The notes under the pieces: model-generated
What the model saw: the letters and a program-made list of their open reading frames with translations, nothing else
Database searches by the model: none
Told to the model about the DNA's origin: nothing
In this document: in pieces, positions 16,875 to 26,405 of the stretch
Numbering within the stretch: position 1 is the stretch's first letter
Layout: each line of letters begins with the position of its first letter
Source of the DNA: Streptomyces sp. CBMA29
GTDB taxonomy: Bacteria > Actinomycetota > Actinomycetes > Streptomycetales > Streptomycetaceae
Direction: 5' to 3'
Assembly (NCBI RefSeq): GCF_014596445.1
Contig: NZ_MECL01000035.1
Location: 62,001 to 126,000, forward strand
DNA: 64,000 nt
Made by a program: the position numbers and the translations under genes

Positions 16875-17699
16875 TCAGTTCCGTGCGGCCTGACCTGCGG
16901 CGGCCAGATCGGCGGTCGCCAGCAGATACGCGGTCAGCGGCGCGTAGTGCTGCGGGGGCACATTGTCGTCCAGCGGGACGGTCACCAGCAGGCGGCCCTC
17001 CGCCTCGCCGACGAACAGCGCCGGGTCGTTGCAGTCCGCGAAGCCGACCGTGTCGATGCCGCGCTCGCCCGCGTACCCCGCCCAGCCGTGGTCGGCGATC
17101 ACCAGATCGGGCAGCGGCTCGCCGTCGCGCTCCAGCGCGTCCAGGATCTCCCGCATCGGGTCGGGGGAGTGGGTGTGCACCAGACCGCCCGCCCGGTGGA
17201 CCATGGAAACGGACGCCAGGTGCCGGATCTCGCCGCCGTCCGCGTACAGGCGCTCCGACGGGGTGATCAGCGTGCAGCCCGCCGCGCGCAGCGCGGCGGC
17301 CAGCTCCCAGTGGACGGCGAACAGACCCGCCGGGTGACCGGTCGCCACCAGCACCCTGGAGCCGTTTTCCGCCGCCTTGTGCAGCACACCGGCCATCCGG
17401 TCGAGCGCGTCGATCGTTAGCTCGGGATCGATGGTGTCCTGCCCGTGCCGGTGCCCGGGATCGGCGACGACACCGCACCGCTCGGCCATCAGCTCCAGCA
17501 CCGCCGCCTGGTCGTCCCAGCGGTCGCCCAGCTCCAGTCCGAACCAGTAGTAGCGATTTCCCTCGGCCAGCGCCCGGAAGTGGTCGAGGTTGTTCTCGCG
17601 GCTGGTCGCCACGTCGCCGGCTATCCGGGTGCTGGTCAGATGGGCGACGAGGGCCTGGCGGGTGGGTGCTGCGGCAGCTGGATCCAAGGGCATGCGCAC
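16875..17699 (-). CDS. phosphatase-like conserved actinobacterial protein
   Basis: Soluble protein of 274 aa that matches in appearance the actinobacterial proteins usually annotated only as phosphatase. Conserved-looking parts are RENNLDHFRALAEGNRYYWFGLELGDRW near residue 34, ATGHPAGLFAVHWELA near 118 and PDLVIADHGWAGYAGERGIDTVGFADCNDPALFVGEAEGRL near 198; the last has Asp/His residues suited to metal or phosphate chemistry. No classical phosphatase motif (HAD, CX5R, DHH) is visible, so the activity is uncertain. Start GTG 17697-17699 with GGAG nine bases ahead; an ATG at 17691-17693 is the alternative. It is divergent from speB. Confidence 0.7.
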   Translation of the reverse strand: MRMPLDPAAAAPTRQALVAHLTSTRIAGDVATSRENNLDHFRALAEGNRYYWFGLELGDRWDDQAAVLELMAERCGVVADPGHRHGQDTIDPELTIDALDRMAGVLHKAAENGSRVLVATGHPAGLFAVHWELAAALRAAGCTLITPSERLYADGGEIRHLASVSMVHRAGGLVHTHSPDPMREILDALERDGEPLPDLVIADHGWAGYAGERGIDTVGFADCNDPALFVGEAEGRLLVTVPLDDNVPPQHYAPLTAYLLATADLAAAGQAARN

Positions 17700-17865
17700 A
17701 TTGTCCCGCTCCGCCGCTCGGACGTGCGTCGGGGCGGGGATCGACGCCGAGGCGTAATCGGGACCGCCGATTGGAGGAAACGTACATTCCGGTGGCTTCC
17801 GGCGGCCACGTAGGGTCGGCCTCGCCCCTCAGGTGGGCGACCCCCAACGAAAGAGGCAGCCACCC

Positions 17866-18825
17866 ATGAGCAGCGCAGAGCCGCGCGGCCCCGTCGACTC
17901 CTCGCGTGTCCCGCGCTACGCGGGACCGGCCACCTTCGCGCGCCTGCCGCGCCTGGACGAGGTCGGCGCCGCCGACGTCGCGGTCGTCGGCGTGCCCTTC
18001 GACTCCGGCGTCTCCTACCGGCCCGGCGCGCGGTTCGGCGGCAACGCGATCCGCGAGGCGTCACGGCTGCTGCGCCCGTACAACCCGGCACAGGACGCGT
18101 CGCCCTTCGCGCTCGCCCAGGTCGCGGACGCGGGCGACATCGCCGCCAACCCGTTCGACATCAACGAGGCCGTGGAGACCGTCCAGGCCGCGGCGGACGA
18201 CCTGCTGGACACCGGTGCCCGGCTGATGACGCTCGGCGGCGACCACACCATCGCGCTGCCCCTGCTGCGCGCCGTCGCGCGCAAACACGGCCCGGTGGCG
18301 CTGCTGCACTTCGACGCGCACCTGGACACCTGGGACACCTACTTCGGCGCCGAGTACACCCATGGCACGCCCTTCCGACGCGCGGTCGAGGAGGGCATTC
18401 TCGACACGTCGGCGCTGTCGCACGTCGGCACGCGCGGCCCGCTGTACGGCAGGAAGGACCTGGACGACGACGAGAAGATGGGCTTCGGGATCGTGACGTC
18501 CGCCGACGTCATGCGGCGCGGCGTCGACGAGGTCGCGCAGCAGCTCAGGGAGCGCGTCGGGAACCGCCCGCTGTACATCTCCGTCGACATCGACGTGCTC
18601 GACCCGGCGCACGCGCCCGGCACGGGCACCCCGGAGGCCGGCGGGCTCACCTCCCGCGAGCTGCTGGAGATCCTGCGCGGCCTGTCCGACTGCCACCTGG
18701 TGTCGGCCGATGTCGTCGAGGTCGCCCCGGCCTACGACCACGCCGAGATCACCTCGGTCGCGGCCTCGCACACCGCGTACGAGCTGACGACGATCATGTC
18801 CCGGCAGGTCGCCGCAGCCCGCTGA
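17866..18825 (+). CDS. speB: agmatinase / guanidinobutyrase-type ureohydrolase
   Basis: Mn-dependent ureohydrolase of 319 aa. Metal-binding motifs are intact: [11 protein letters not shown] near residue 125, [12 protein letters not shown] near 147 (DAHxD type) and [24 protein letters not shown] near 240. The family releases urea from agmatine, or guanidinobutyrate in some actinobacterial members; sequence alone does not decide which. The ATG at 17866 has AAGAGG nine bases upstream. It stands alone, followed by a hairpin overlapping its stop codon, and is divergent from the phosphatase-like gene. Confidence 0.93.
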   Translation: MSSAEPRGPVDSSRVPRYAGPATFARLPRLDEVGAADVAVVGVPFDSGVSYRPGARFGGNAIREASRLLRPYNPAQDASPFALAQVADAGDIAANPFDINEAVETVQAAADDLLDTGARLMTLGGDHTIALPLLRAVARKHGPVALLHFDAHLDTWDTYFGAEYTHGTPFRRAVEEGILDTSALSHVGTRGPLYGRKDLDDDEKMGFGIVTSADVMRRGVDEVAQQLRERVGNRPLYISVDIDVLDPAHAPGTGTPEAGGLTSRELLEILRGLSDCHLVSADVVEVAPAYDHAEITSVAASHTAYELTTIMSRQVAAAR

Positions 18826-18844
18826 CGGCCCCTCCAGGGCCGTC
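18824..18844 (+). terminator. hairpin at the end of speB
   Basis: GACGGCCC and GGGCCGTC pair perfectly (8 bp, loop CTCCA) and overlap the last bases of the stop codon. There is no T-run, as is common in high-GC actinobacteria. Confidence 0.6.
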
Positions 18845-18900
18845 CTGCGGGCCTGTCCACGGCCCCTTGGCGGCCTGGCCGGCGTCGCCCCCGGGACTAC

Positions 18901-18950
18901 GACCAAGGTCGCACCGCCCCGCGGCCTTGGTCTCCCGTTTGTTGCGGGAG
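18901..18950. promoter_or_regulatory. inverted repeats before the ABC exporter
   Basis: GACCAAGG (18901-18908) and CCTTGGTC (18925-18932) form an 8-bp inverted repeat with a 16-base spacer, followed at once by CTCCCG/CGGGAG (18932-18950). They lie 72-121 bases before the exporter start and could be an operator or a leader structure. No regulator gene is adjacent. Confidence 0.35.
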
Positions 18951-19021
18951 GATGAAACGCGCACGCCGGAGCGTTGCAGCCTCCGGCGGCAACGGGTGGA
19001 CGGACGGGCTGGAGGACACGG

Positions 19022-22000
19022 GTGGCAAGGTCGTTGACCAGGGCGAGGACGACGAAGGAAGGTCCTGTCCCCGGTGAGGGGGCGGCGGCGCGGACGCCGA
19101 AGGAGCGGGGCTGGCTGTGGCGGCTGACCACGTACTGCTGGCGCTACCGCCGCAATGTGCTGCTCGCGATGGGCGCGTCGCTCGGCGGCATGGCGGTGAC
19201 CGCGCTGGTCCCGCTGGTGCCGAAGCTGATCATCGACGACGTGATCGTCAAGCACGACAAGCCGCTCGCGCCCTGGGCGTTCACCTTGATCGCGGCGGCC
19301 GTCGTCGTCTATGTGCTCACCTATGTGCGGCGCTACTACGGCGGACGGCTCGCGCTGGACGTTCAGTACGACCTGCGCAATGAGATGTTCGGCTCGATCA
19401 TGCGCCTGGACGGCCGCCGCCAGGACGAGTTGAGCACCGGCCAGGTCGTCGGCCGCGCCACCAGCGACCTTCAGCTCATCCAGGGTCTGCTGTTCATGCT
19501 GCCGATGATGATCGGCAATCTGCTGCTGTTCGTGCTGTCCCTCGTGGTGATGTTGACGCTGTCGCCGCTGCTCACCCTGGTCGCGCTCGCGGTCGCCCCC
19601 GCTCTGTGGTTTATCGCCGACCGGTCGCGTAAGCGGCTGTTTCCCGCGACCTGGTACGCGCAAGGTCAGGCGGCGGCCGTCGCGGGCATCGTCGACGGCT
19701 CGGTCACCGGTGTGCGCGTGGTGAAGGGCTTCGGCCAGGAGCAGCAGGAGATGGACAAACTGGAGACGGTCAGCCGCAAGCTGTTCGCCGGCCGCCTCCG
19801 TACCATCCGCCTCACCGCCCGCTACAGCCCCGCGCTCCAGGCGGTGCCCTCCCTCGGCCAGATCGGCATGCTGGCGCTCGGCGGCTGGATGGCGACCCGC
19901 GGCCAGATCACCCTCGGCACCTTCGTGGCCTTCTCCACCTACCTGGCGCAGCTCACAGGACCGGTCCGGATGCTGACGATGATGCTCACCGTCGGCCAGC
20001 AGGCGCGAGCCGGAGTCGAGCGGGTCTACGAACTGATCGACACCGAGCCCACCCTGACCGACGGCGCCAGGACGCTGCCCGCGGACGCCCCCGCCACCGT
20101 CGACTTCGACCACGTCACCTTCGGCTACACCGAGGACCGGCCGGTCCTCGACGGCTTCGACCTGCGGGTCGAGCCCGGCGAGACCGTCGCCGTCGTCGGC
20201 TCCTCGGGCTCCGGCAAGTCCACGGTCTCGCTGCTGCTGCCGCGGCTGTACGACGTGACCGGCGGCGCCGTACGCGTCGGCGGCGTGGACGTACGGGAGC
20301 TGACCTTCGAATCGCTGCGGTCCGCGATCGGCATGGTCCCCGAGGACAGCTTCCTGTTCTCCGACAGCGTGCGGGCGAACCTCCTCTACGGCCACCCGGA
20401 CGCCACCGAGGAGCAGATGCTCGCCGCCACCCGCGCCGCACAGGCGGACGGCTTCATCTCCGACCTGCCCGACGGCTACGACACGGTCGTCGGCGAACAG
20501 GGCCTGACCCTGTCCGGCGGCCAGCGCCAGCGCGTCGCCCTCGCCCGCGCGATCCTCACCGATCCCCGCCTGCTGCTGCTCGACGACGCCACCTCGGCGG
20601 TCGATGCCCGGGTGGAGGCGGAGATCTTCGACGCGCTGCGCGAGGTGATGCGCGGCCGTACGACGCTGCTGATCGCCCACCGCCGCTCCACGCTGGCGCT
20701 CGCCGACCGGATCGCCGTGCTGGACGCGGGACGCCTGGCGGACGTCGGCACGCACGAGGAGTTGCAGGAGCGTTGCGCGCTCTACCGCGCGCTGCTCACC
20801 GACCCGGACGCGCTCGGCGCCGACGTGGTCGACCTCGACCCGGCGGGGCGGATCGAGTGGGAGGCGGCGCAGACGGAAATGGCCGCGGCACAGGCCGAAC
20901 TGGCGAGTGCGCGGACCGAGGGGTGTACGGACGGTCTCGACGGCTTCGAGTGTCCGCTCGACGACGACCTGGCGCGGGGCGACGGCGCTTCTCCTGAGGC
21001 TGTGCCACCTGAGGTTGTGCCACCGGGGGCTGTGACTCCCGAACTGTGGCCTGCCGACCGGCGGGCTGCGGCCGAGGACGACGACCGGCGGAGCGCCGCC
21101 GCGGGCGCTTCCGTCCCGCCGCGGGTCGCTCCCGTCCAGGGCGGCATGGCGGGCGCGCTGGCCGGCATGCCCGCGACCCCCGACCTGCTCGCCAAGGTCG
21201 CCGCGCTGCCGCCCGCGCTGGACACCCCGGAAGTGGACGAGGACCGGGCGCGGACCGCCGAGGAGAAGTTCGGCCTCGGCAGCCTGCTGCGCGGCTTCCG
21301 TACCCCGCTGCTGCTCAGCCTGGCGCTGGTGGCCGTGGACGCCGTCGCGGGACTGCTGCTGCCGGTACTGATCCGGCACGGCATCGACGCGGGCGTCCGG
21401 CAGGCGGCGCTCGGCGCGGTCTGGGTGGCGTCGCTGCTCGGCCTGGTCCTGGTGATCGCGCAGTGGGCGGCGGAGTGGGGCTCGACCCGGCTGACCGGCC
21501 GCACCGGCGAACGCGTCCTCTACACGCTGCGCGTGAAGATCTTCGCGCACCTGCACCGGCTCGGCCTCGACTACTACGAGCGCGAGCTGACCGGCCGCAT
21601 CATGACGCGGATGACCACGGACGTGGACGCGCTGTCGACGTTCCTCCAGACCGGGCTGGTCACGGCGCTGGTCAGCGTCCTCACCTTCCTGGGCATCCTG
21701 GTGGCTCTGCTCGCCATCGACGTCCAGCTCGCCCTGATGGTCTTCGCCACGCTCCCGATCCTGATCGTCGCCACCTGGGTCTTCCGCCGTAAGTCGGTGA
21801 AGGCGTACGAGTTGGCGCGCGAGCGGATCGCCGTCGTCAACGCCGACCTCCAGGAGCACGTCGCGGGTCTGCGGATCGTGCAGGCGTTCCGGGGGGAGCG
21901 GCGCGGGGCGGAACGATTCGCCGAGCGCGGTGACGACTACCGGACGGCGCGGGTGCGCGGCCAGTTCCTGATCTCCGTTTACTTCCCCTTCGTCCAACTG

Positions 22001-23005
22001 CTGTCCAGCGTGGCGGCGGCGCTCGTCCTGATCGTGGGCGCGCACCGGATCAGCGCGGGGACGCTCACGGCGGGCGCGCTGGTGGCGTATCTGCTCTACA
22101 TCGACCTGTTCTTCTCGCCCGTGCAGCAGCTCTCGCAGGTCTTCGACGGCTACCAGCAGGCGTCGGTGTCGCTCGGCCGGATCCGTGAGCTGCTGCACGA
22201 GCCGACCGCCACGCCGGCCGCCGCCCGGCCGCGCGAGGTCGGAAGGCTACGCGGCGAGATCGCCTTCCGCGACCTGCACTTCAGGTACGGCGGCGAGGGG
22301 GCCGAGGGCGCGGAGGCGCTCAGCGGTGTGAATCTGCGCATCCCCGCGGGGCAGACCGTCGCCTTCGTCGGCGAGACCGGCGCGGGCAAGTCCACCCTGG
22401 TCAAGATGGTCGCGCGGTTCTACGACCCGACCGACGGCGCGGTGCTGGTCGACGGCAGCGACATCCGCGAACTCGACCTCACCGCCTACCGGCAGCGCCT
22501 CGGCGTCGTCCCCCAGGAGCCGTATCTCTTCGCGGGCACGGTGCGCGACGCCATCGCGTACGGGCGGATGGGCGCGACCGACGCCGAGATCGAGGCGGCG
22601 GCGCGGTCGGTCGGCGCGCACGCGATGATCGCGACCCTGGAGGGCGGCTATCTGCACCAGGTCGCCGAGCGGGGCCGCAATCTGTCGGCGGGGCAGCGGC
22701 AGTTGATCGCCCTGGCCCGCGCCGAACTGGTCGACCCCGCCGTGCTGCTTCTCGACGAGGCGACCGCGGCCCTCGACCTGGCTACCGAAGCCCTCGTCAA
22801 CCAGGCCGCCGACCGGCTCGCCACCCGGCGTACGACGCTGGTCGTCGCGCACCGGCTGAGCACGGCGGCCCGCGCGGACCGGGTCGTCGTCCTCGACCAC
22901 GGGCGGGTCATCGAGGACGGCACCCACGCGGCGCTGCTGGCCCGCGACGGCCGCTACGCCGAACTGTGGCGCACCTTCACGGGCGAGGTGCGCGCGGTGG
23001 CGTGA
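19022..23005 (+). CDS. fused heterodimer-type ABC exporter (TMD-NBD-TMD-NBD)
   Basis: Single chain of 1327 aa containing two complete half-exporters. TMD1 (about 25-330) is followed by NBD1 with Walker A GSSGSGKST near 395 and LSGGQRQR near 497; a charged Pro/Ala linker (about 620-740) leads to TMD2 (760-1060) and NBD2 with Walker A GETGAGKST near 1116 and LSAGQRQL near 1221. NBD1 has LLLLDDATS, that is Asp where the catalytic Glu should be, while NBD2 has the normal LLLDEATAALD. This is the pattern of heterodimeric exporters with one degenerate ATP site. Start GTG 19022 has GGAGGA five bases upstream; an upstream TTG lacks one. Substrate unknown. Confidence 0.93.
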   Translation: MARSLTRARTTKEGPVPGEGAAARTPKERGWLWRLTTYCWRYRRNVLLAMGASLGGMAVTALVPLVPKLIIDDVIVKHDKPLAPWAFTLIAAAVVVYVLTYVRRYYGGRLALDVQYDLRNEMFGSIMRLDGRRQDELSTGQVVGRATSDLQLIQGLLFMLPMMIGNLLLFVLSLVVMLTLSPLLTLVALAVAPALWFIADRSRKRLFPATWYAQGQAAAVAGIVDGSVTGVRVVKGFGQEQQEMDKLETVSRKLFAGRLRTIRLTARYSPALQAVPSLGQIGMLALGGWMATRGQITLGTFVAFSTYLAQLTGPVRMLTMMLTVGQQARAGVERVYELIDTEPTLTDGARTLPADAPATVDFDHVTFGYTEDRPVLDGFDLRVEPGETVAVVGSSGSGKSTVSLLLPRLYDVTGGAVRVGGVDVRELTFESLRSAIGMVPEDSFLFSDSVRANLLYGHPDATEEQMLAATRAAQADGFISDLPDGYDTVVGEQGLTLSGGQRQRVALARAILTDPRLLLLDDATSAVDARVEAEIFDALREVMRGRTTLLIAHRRSTLALADRIAVLDAGRLADVGTHEELQERCALYRALLTDPDALGADVVDLDPAGRIEWEAAQTEMAAAQAELASARTEGCTDGLDGFECPLDDDLARGDGASPEAVPPEVVPPGAVTPELWPADRRAAAEDDDRRSAAAGASVPPRVAPVQGGMAGALAGMPATPDLLAKVAALPPALDTPEVDEDRARTAEEKFGLGSLLRGFRTPLLLSLALVAVDAVAGLLLPVLIRHGIDAGVRQAALGAVWVASLLGLVLVIAQWAAEWGSTRLTGRTGERVLYTLRVKIFAHLHRLGLDYYERELTGRIMTRMTTDVDALSTFLQTGLVTALVSVLTFLGILVALLAIDVQLALMVFATLPILIVATWVFRRKSVKAYELARERIAVVNADLQEHVAGLRIVQAFRGERRGAERFAERGDDYRTARVRGQFLISVYFPFVQLLSSVAAALVLIVGAHRISAGTLTAGALVAYLLYIDLFFSPVQQLSQVFDGYQQASVSLGRIRELLHEPTATPAAARPREVGRLRGEIAFRDLHFRYGGEGAEGAEALSGVNLRIPAGQTVAFVGETGAGKSTLVKMVARFYDPTDGAVLVDGSDIRELDLTAYRQRLGVVPQEPYLFAGTVRDAIAYGRMGATDAEIEAAARSVGAHAMIATLEGGYLHQVAERGRNLSAGQRQLIALARAELVDPAVLLLDEATAALDLATEALVNQAADRLATRRTTLVVAHRLSTAARADRVVVLDHGRVIEDGTHAALLARDGRYAELWRTFTGEVRAVA

Positions 23006-23073
23006 CGGGAGGAGACCCGTCGCCCATGTGACGGAACCGGCGGGTCCCGCCGTCCTGGCCTTCTGCCCTTCTG

Positions 23074-23107
23074 GCGTCCCGCCTTCGCTCAGCCGAAGGC
23101 GGGACGC
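23074..23107. terminator. strong bidirectional terminator
   Basis: A perfect 14-bp stem (GCGTCCCGCCTTCG and its complement) with loop CTCAGC lies between the convergent exporter and lipoprotein genes. The lipoprotein stop codon sits in the loop, so the last codons of that gene double as a terminator arm. Confidence 0.85.
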
Positions 23108-23715
23108 GCGGGGATCCGGTCCTTCGGCACCTCGAAGACGACCGTCACGCGGAAGTCCGTCAGGCACTCCGCCGTCGGCGTCGGCTGCTCGACGCGCAGC
23201 TTCAGCGAGTCGCCCGCCACGCCGAGCGTCGCCGACGTGGCCGCGCTGCACCCGGTCGACTCGGTCCAGCCGACCAGCACGTACCGCCCGAAGTCCGTCG
23301 CCGCCCCGCCAGCCGAGATCTCCGCCGCCGTCCGCCCGTCGCTGTGCGCCACGGTGGTGGCGAAACGGTCCAACTCGCCCCGGTCGTGCAGCACCTCGTG
23401 CGTCCCCGCGACGGCCCGCACCGACGACGAGAAGTACACGACGCGACTGGCGATCGACCCCGCCCCCGGTCTCGCCCCGCCTGTGGTGGGGCCACCGGTC
23501 GTCGGCACCGCGGTCGTCGGCCCGGCGGTGGTCGGCGGCGCGGTCGTCGCGGTGGTCGTGTCGCCGCTCGGCGTCACGGACCCGGTTGCGGCGGACGGCG
23601 CGCCGTCCGCCGCGTCCGAGGTGCCGCTCCCGCAGGCGACGGCGCCCAAGGTCAGCGAAACGGCCAGTGCCACGGCCGAGGCCGCTCCGCGCTGATTCAC
23701 CTTCACGGTCAGCAT
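23089..23715 (-). CDS. secreted lipoprotein of unknown function
   Basis: Protein of 208 aa with a lipoprotein-type signal: basic start (MLTVKVNQRG), hydrophobic AASAVALAVSLTLG and the cysteine in AVACGSG near residue 29. A Thr/Pro/Gly-rich spacer (about 40-80) leads to a compact domain with two cysteines (GCSAATS and AECLTDF) that could form a disulfide on the cell surface. I do not recognise the domain (ends FRVTVVFEVPKDRIPARPAFG). The open frame runs further upstream, but the ATG at 23713-23715 gives a proper signal peptide. Its 3' end is embedded in a strong terminator. Confidence 0.75.
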   Translation of the reverse strand: MLTVKVNQRGAASAVALAVSLTLGAVACGSGTSDAADGAPSAATGSVTPSGDTTTATTAPPTTAGPTTAVPTTGGPTTGGARPGAGSIASRVVYFSSSVRAVAGTHEVLHDRGELDRFATTVAHSDGRTAAEISAGGAATDFGRYVLVGWTESTGCSAATSATLGVAGDSLKLRVEQPTPTAECLTDFRVTVVFEVPKDRIPARPAFG

Positions 23716-23827
23716 GCCGGTGTGACGGCCCCCGCCCCCGCACGGTTCCGCGATGGCCTCAGAGCCTCGGTCACCGCCCGGCTGCGGGCGCGGCGGACGG
23801 TACAGAAGTCGTGGGCGCATGCCCCGA

Positions 23828-24751
23828 TCATCCGTCCTCGGCGGCCGATCCCGGCCCAGCCGCCCAGTGCGACCGCAACGTGTCGACCGCCGCGACGATC
23901 GAGGGCCTGCGCGCGGCCCCCGTCCGCCACAGCGCGTACAGCCGCCGCACCGGAGCGGGCTCCAGCCGTACGACCGCGACGCCTTCGGGCACCGGCCCCC
24001 GCCCCAGCCTCGGTACCAGCGCGATACCGAGCCCCGCCCCTACCAGCGCCAACTGCGTCCCGTACTCGCCGACCTGGAAGGCCATGTCCGGCTCCGTCCC
24101 GGCCTCCCGCAACGTCCGCACCAGCCAGTCGTGGCACACCGACCCCGGCGGCTGGCAGATCCACCGTTCGTGCGCCACGTCCGCCCGCGTCAGCGACGTC
24201 CGCCCGGCCAATCGGTGCCCGGCAGGGACCAGCACGTCGCACCGGTCGTCCCCGATGACCGCCCGCTCCAAGCCCGGCGGTGCGGGCAGCGGCGCGACGT
24301 CCCAGTCGTGCGCCACGGCCAGGTCCACCGTCCCGCGCGCCACCAGGTCCACCGACAGATGCGCGTCCACCTCCAGCAGCCGCAGCTCCAACGCCGGGTG
24401 CGCCCCGGTCAGTTCCGCCAGCACTCCGGGCAGCAGCCCGCAGGCCGCCGTCGGGAACGCCGCCAGCGTCAGCCGGCCCGTGGGCCGTCCGCGCTGCTCC
24501 TCCAGCGTGACCTCGGCCGCCTCCACGATCGACATCAGCCGCTGCGCGGTCTCCACCAGCAGATGCGCCGCGTCCGTGAGGGCCACCCCTCGCCCGTGCC
24601 GCTCCAGCAGCACGGACCTGGTCTCCCGCTCCAGCTTGGAGATCTGCTGAGAGACCGCCGACGGTGTGTAGCCGAGCGCTTCGGCCGCCGCGCCCACCGA
24701 CCCGTGGATGTGCACCGCGTGCAGCGCCCTCAGCCGCGCCAGATCGAGCAT
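23828..24751 (-). CDS. LysR-family transcriptional regulator
   Basis: LysR regulator of 307 aa. The N-terminal winged helix-turn-helix is canonical: LARLRALHAVHIHGSVGAAAEALGYTPSAVSQQISKLERETRSVLLERHGRGVALTDAA, residues 4-62. A periplasmic-binding-like effector domain follows. It starts five bases after the sugar-isomerase-like gene on the same strand, so the two are likely co-transcribed. That is unlike the usual divergent LysR layout, and the target cannot be inferred with confidence. Confidence 0.92.
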   Translation of the reverse strand: MLDLARLRALHAVHIHGSVGAAAEALGYTPSAVSQQISKLERETRSVLLERHGRGVALTDAAHLLVETAQRLMSIVEAAEVTLEEQRGRPTGRLTLAAFPTAACGLLPGVLAELTGAHPALELRLLEVDAHLSVDLVARGTVDLAVAHDWDVAPLPAPPGLERAVIGDDRCDVLVPAGHRLAGRTSLTRADVAHERWICQPPGSVCHDWLVRTLREAGTEPDMAFQVGEYGTQLALVGAGLGIALVPRLGRGPVPEGVAVVRLEPAPVRRLYALWRTGAARRPSIVAAVDTLRSHWAAGPGSAAEDG

Positions 24752-24756
24752 GCCGT

Positions 24757-25554
24757 TCAGGCCGAGTCGGCCAGCAACCGGGACAGGTGCTCACGTGCCG
24801 GGCCGAGCAGTCCCGCCAACTCCGGCACCTGTGGATACCAGCGCTTCTCGTACTCCCAGCACAGCCAGCCGTCCCAGTCCGCCCGGCTCAGCACCTCGAC
24901 GGTCTCCGCCAGCGGCAGCACCCCGGCCCCCAGCGCCAGCGGCGTGGTGTCCGCCGCCGAAGCGATGTCCTTGACCTGGACATAGCCCAGGTACGGTGCC
25001 AGCGCCGGATAGGTCGTGGACGGCTGCTCACCCGCCAGCCAGGTGTGCATCACATCCCAGATCGTGCCGACCCCCTGGTGTCCGACCAGGCCCAGGATCC
25101 GCGCGACATCGGCGCCGCCCCGGTGCGAGTCATGGGTCTCCAGCAGCACCCGCACCCCGAGGTCGGCGGCGACCGGCGCCACCGCTGCGAGACGGCGCGC
25201 GGCGACCGCGTCCGCCTCCTGCGACTCGGTGTCGCCTCCGCCGGGGAACACCCGCACATAGGAGGCCCCCAGATCGGCCGCGAGGGTCATCGCCGCGCCG
25301 ATCTCGTCGAGTACCGGCTGGTCGTCCCCGGGCGCGGCCACCTTGGCGTAGGCGGCCACGGTGAGAATCTCGACCCCGGCCTTGCCGAACTGCTCCACCA
25401 CGTCGGCGCGTTCACCGGCCGAGAGACCGGGGTGGACCGGTTCCTCGTCGCTGGCGCGCAATTCGACGCCGTGGAAGCCGTTTTCCGTCGCGAGCCGCAC
25501 CACCTGCTCGATGGGCAGGGCCGGGACGCCGAGAGTGGAGAAGGCGAGTTTCAT
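24757..25554 (-). CDS. sugar phosphate isomerase/epimerase (AP endonuclease 2 family TIM barrel)
   Basis: Xylose-isomerase-like TIM barrel of 265 aa (MKLAFSTLGVPALPIEQVVRLATENGFHGVELR). Metal-site candidates are ELR near 33, LLETHDSH near 135, TIWDVMHTW near 165, VQVKD near 195 and WEYEKRW near 240. Members isomerise or epimerise keto-sugars or inositol derivatives; the substrate is unknown. The frame opens 18 bases earlier, but ATG 25552-25554 matches the family start. It is 86 bases after the VWA gene and five bases before lysR on the same strand. Confidence 0.87.
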   Translation of the reverse strand: MKLAFSTLGVPALPIEQVVRLATENGFHGVELRASDEEPVHPGLSAGERADVVEQFGKAGVEILTVAAYAKVAAPGDDQPVLDEIGAAMTLAADLGASYVRVFPGGGDTESQEADAVAARRLAAVAPVAADLGVRVLLETHDSHRGGADVARILGLVGHQGVGTIWDVMHTWLAGEQPSTTYPALAPYLGYVQVKDIASAADTTPLALGAGVLPLAETVEVLSRADWDGWLCWEYEKRWYPQVPELAGLLGPAREHLSRLLADSA

Positions 25555-25640
25555 TCGCCGGACACTAGGCACCGCTTTCCTGCCAGGTCAACCGCGTTCG
25601 GCCCCGCCCGACCCGTGTTCAGCCCCTGCTCGGCACCTGT

Positions 25641-26351
25641 TCAGCCACGGACGATGCCCTGCGCGCGGGCCGCCGCCAGCCAGTCGGGGAACTCCGCCAT
25701 GAGCTGGTCGTACAGCACCGCGTCCGATATCGATCGCGGGTCCTTGCCCGCGGGGAAGAACCCCGCGTTGTCCACCACCCGTTTGGCGGGTACCGGCAGT
25801 TCGTCCAGCCGCCGCAGGAAGCGGAATTCGTCGTCCCCGAATCCCACGAACTGCCAGAAGATCGGCAGCTTCGCCGCCTTGCACAGCACCTCGATGGCCG
25901 CGCCCTTGTTGATCGGCCCGCCGTCCGTCTGGAACACCACGAACGCGGGCGCCGTCGACCCCGACCGCTGATAGTGCTCGATGACCGCTTCCATGGCAGC
26001 CGCGTAATTGGTGCGACCCATGTGGCCGTACGCCTCATTGAGCTTGTTGATCCGCCCGCCGTACCGCGTCAGCGACACCTCGTCCACACCGTCGACCTCG
26101 GTGGAGAAGAACACGACGGGGACGATTCCGTCGTCGTCGAAATGCGCGGCCAGACCGAGCGTCTGTTCGGCGAGATGCTGGACGCTGCCGTCGTTGTAGA
26201 ACTCCCGCATGCTGCCCGAGCGGTCGAGCACCAGGTAGACCGCGGCGCTCTCGCCCGACAGCCGGTGCTTGTCCAGGCTGACGGCCGCCTGCTTGTAGAG
26301 GCTGACCAGACCGGGCGCGGTCTGCTCCACCTTCTGCATCGAAATCGCCAT
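25641..26351 (-). CDS. VWA-domain protein of the tellurium-resistance type
   Basis: Soluble von Willebrand A protein of 236 aa. The MIDAS metal site is intact: DRSGSMREFY near residue 43, the Thr in GRTNYAAAMEAV near 115 and the Asp in VFQTDGGPINKGA near 144. The overall form (SVSLDKH...AAVYLVLDRSGSM) resembles the C-terminal domain found with TerD/TerF stress proteins. There is no ter gene beside it. The first residues MAISMQKVEQTAPGLVSLYKQA look family-typical, supporting the start. Probable role: a metal-dependent protein-interaction module; the partner is unknown. Confidence 0.88.
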   Translation of the reverse strand: MAISMQKVEQTAPGLVSLYKQAAVSLDKHRLSGESAAVYLVLDRSGSMREFYNDGSVQHLAEQTLGLAAHFDDDGIVPVVFFSTEVDGVDEVSLTRYGGRINKLNEAYGHMGRTNYAAAMEAVIEHYQRSGSTAPAFVVFQTDGGPINKGAAIEVLCKAAKLPIFWQFVGFGDDEFRFLRRLDELPVPAKRVVDNAGFFPAGKDPRSISDAVLYDQLMAEFPDWLAAARAQGIVRG

Positions 26352-26405
26352 GGAATCCCCCTATACCGTGTCTGCCATGTCGTGTCGGCCCCGCGGCGCT
26401 GTCCC

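Noticed and set aside
18952..19021. A small upstream open frame (ATGAAACGC) before the ABC exporter
   Set aside because: Its GGGAGG touches the ATG with no spacing and the frame is not that of the exporter; no evidence of translation.
18794..22198. 1134-codon minus-strand open frame opposite the ABC exporter
   Set aside because: The translation is Gln/Arg/His/Asp-rich low complexity with no family signature; the plus frame has full Walker and signature motifs.
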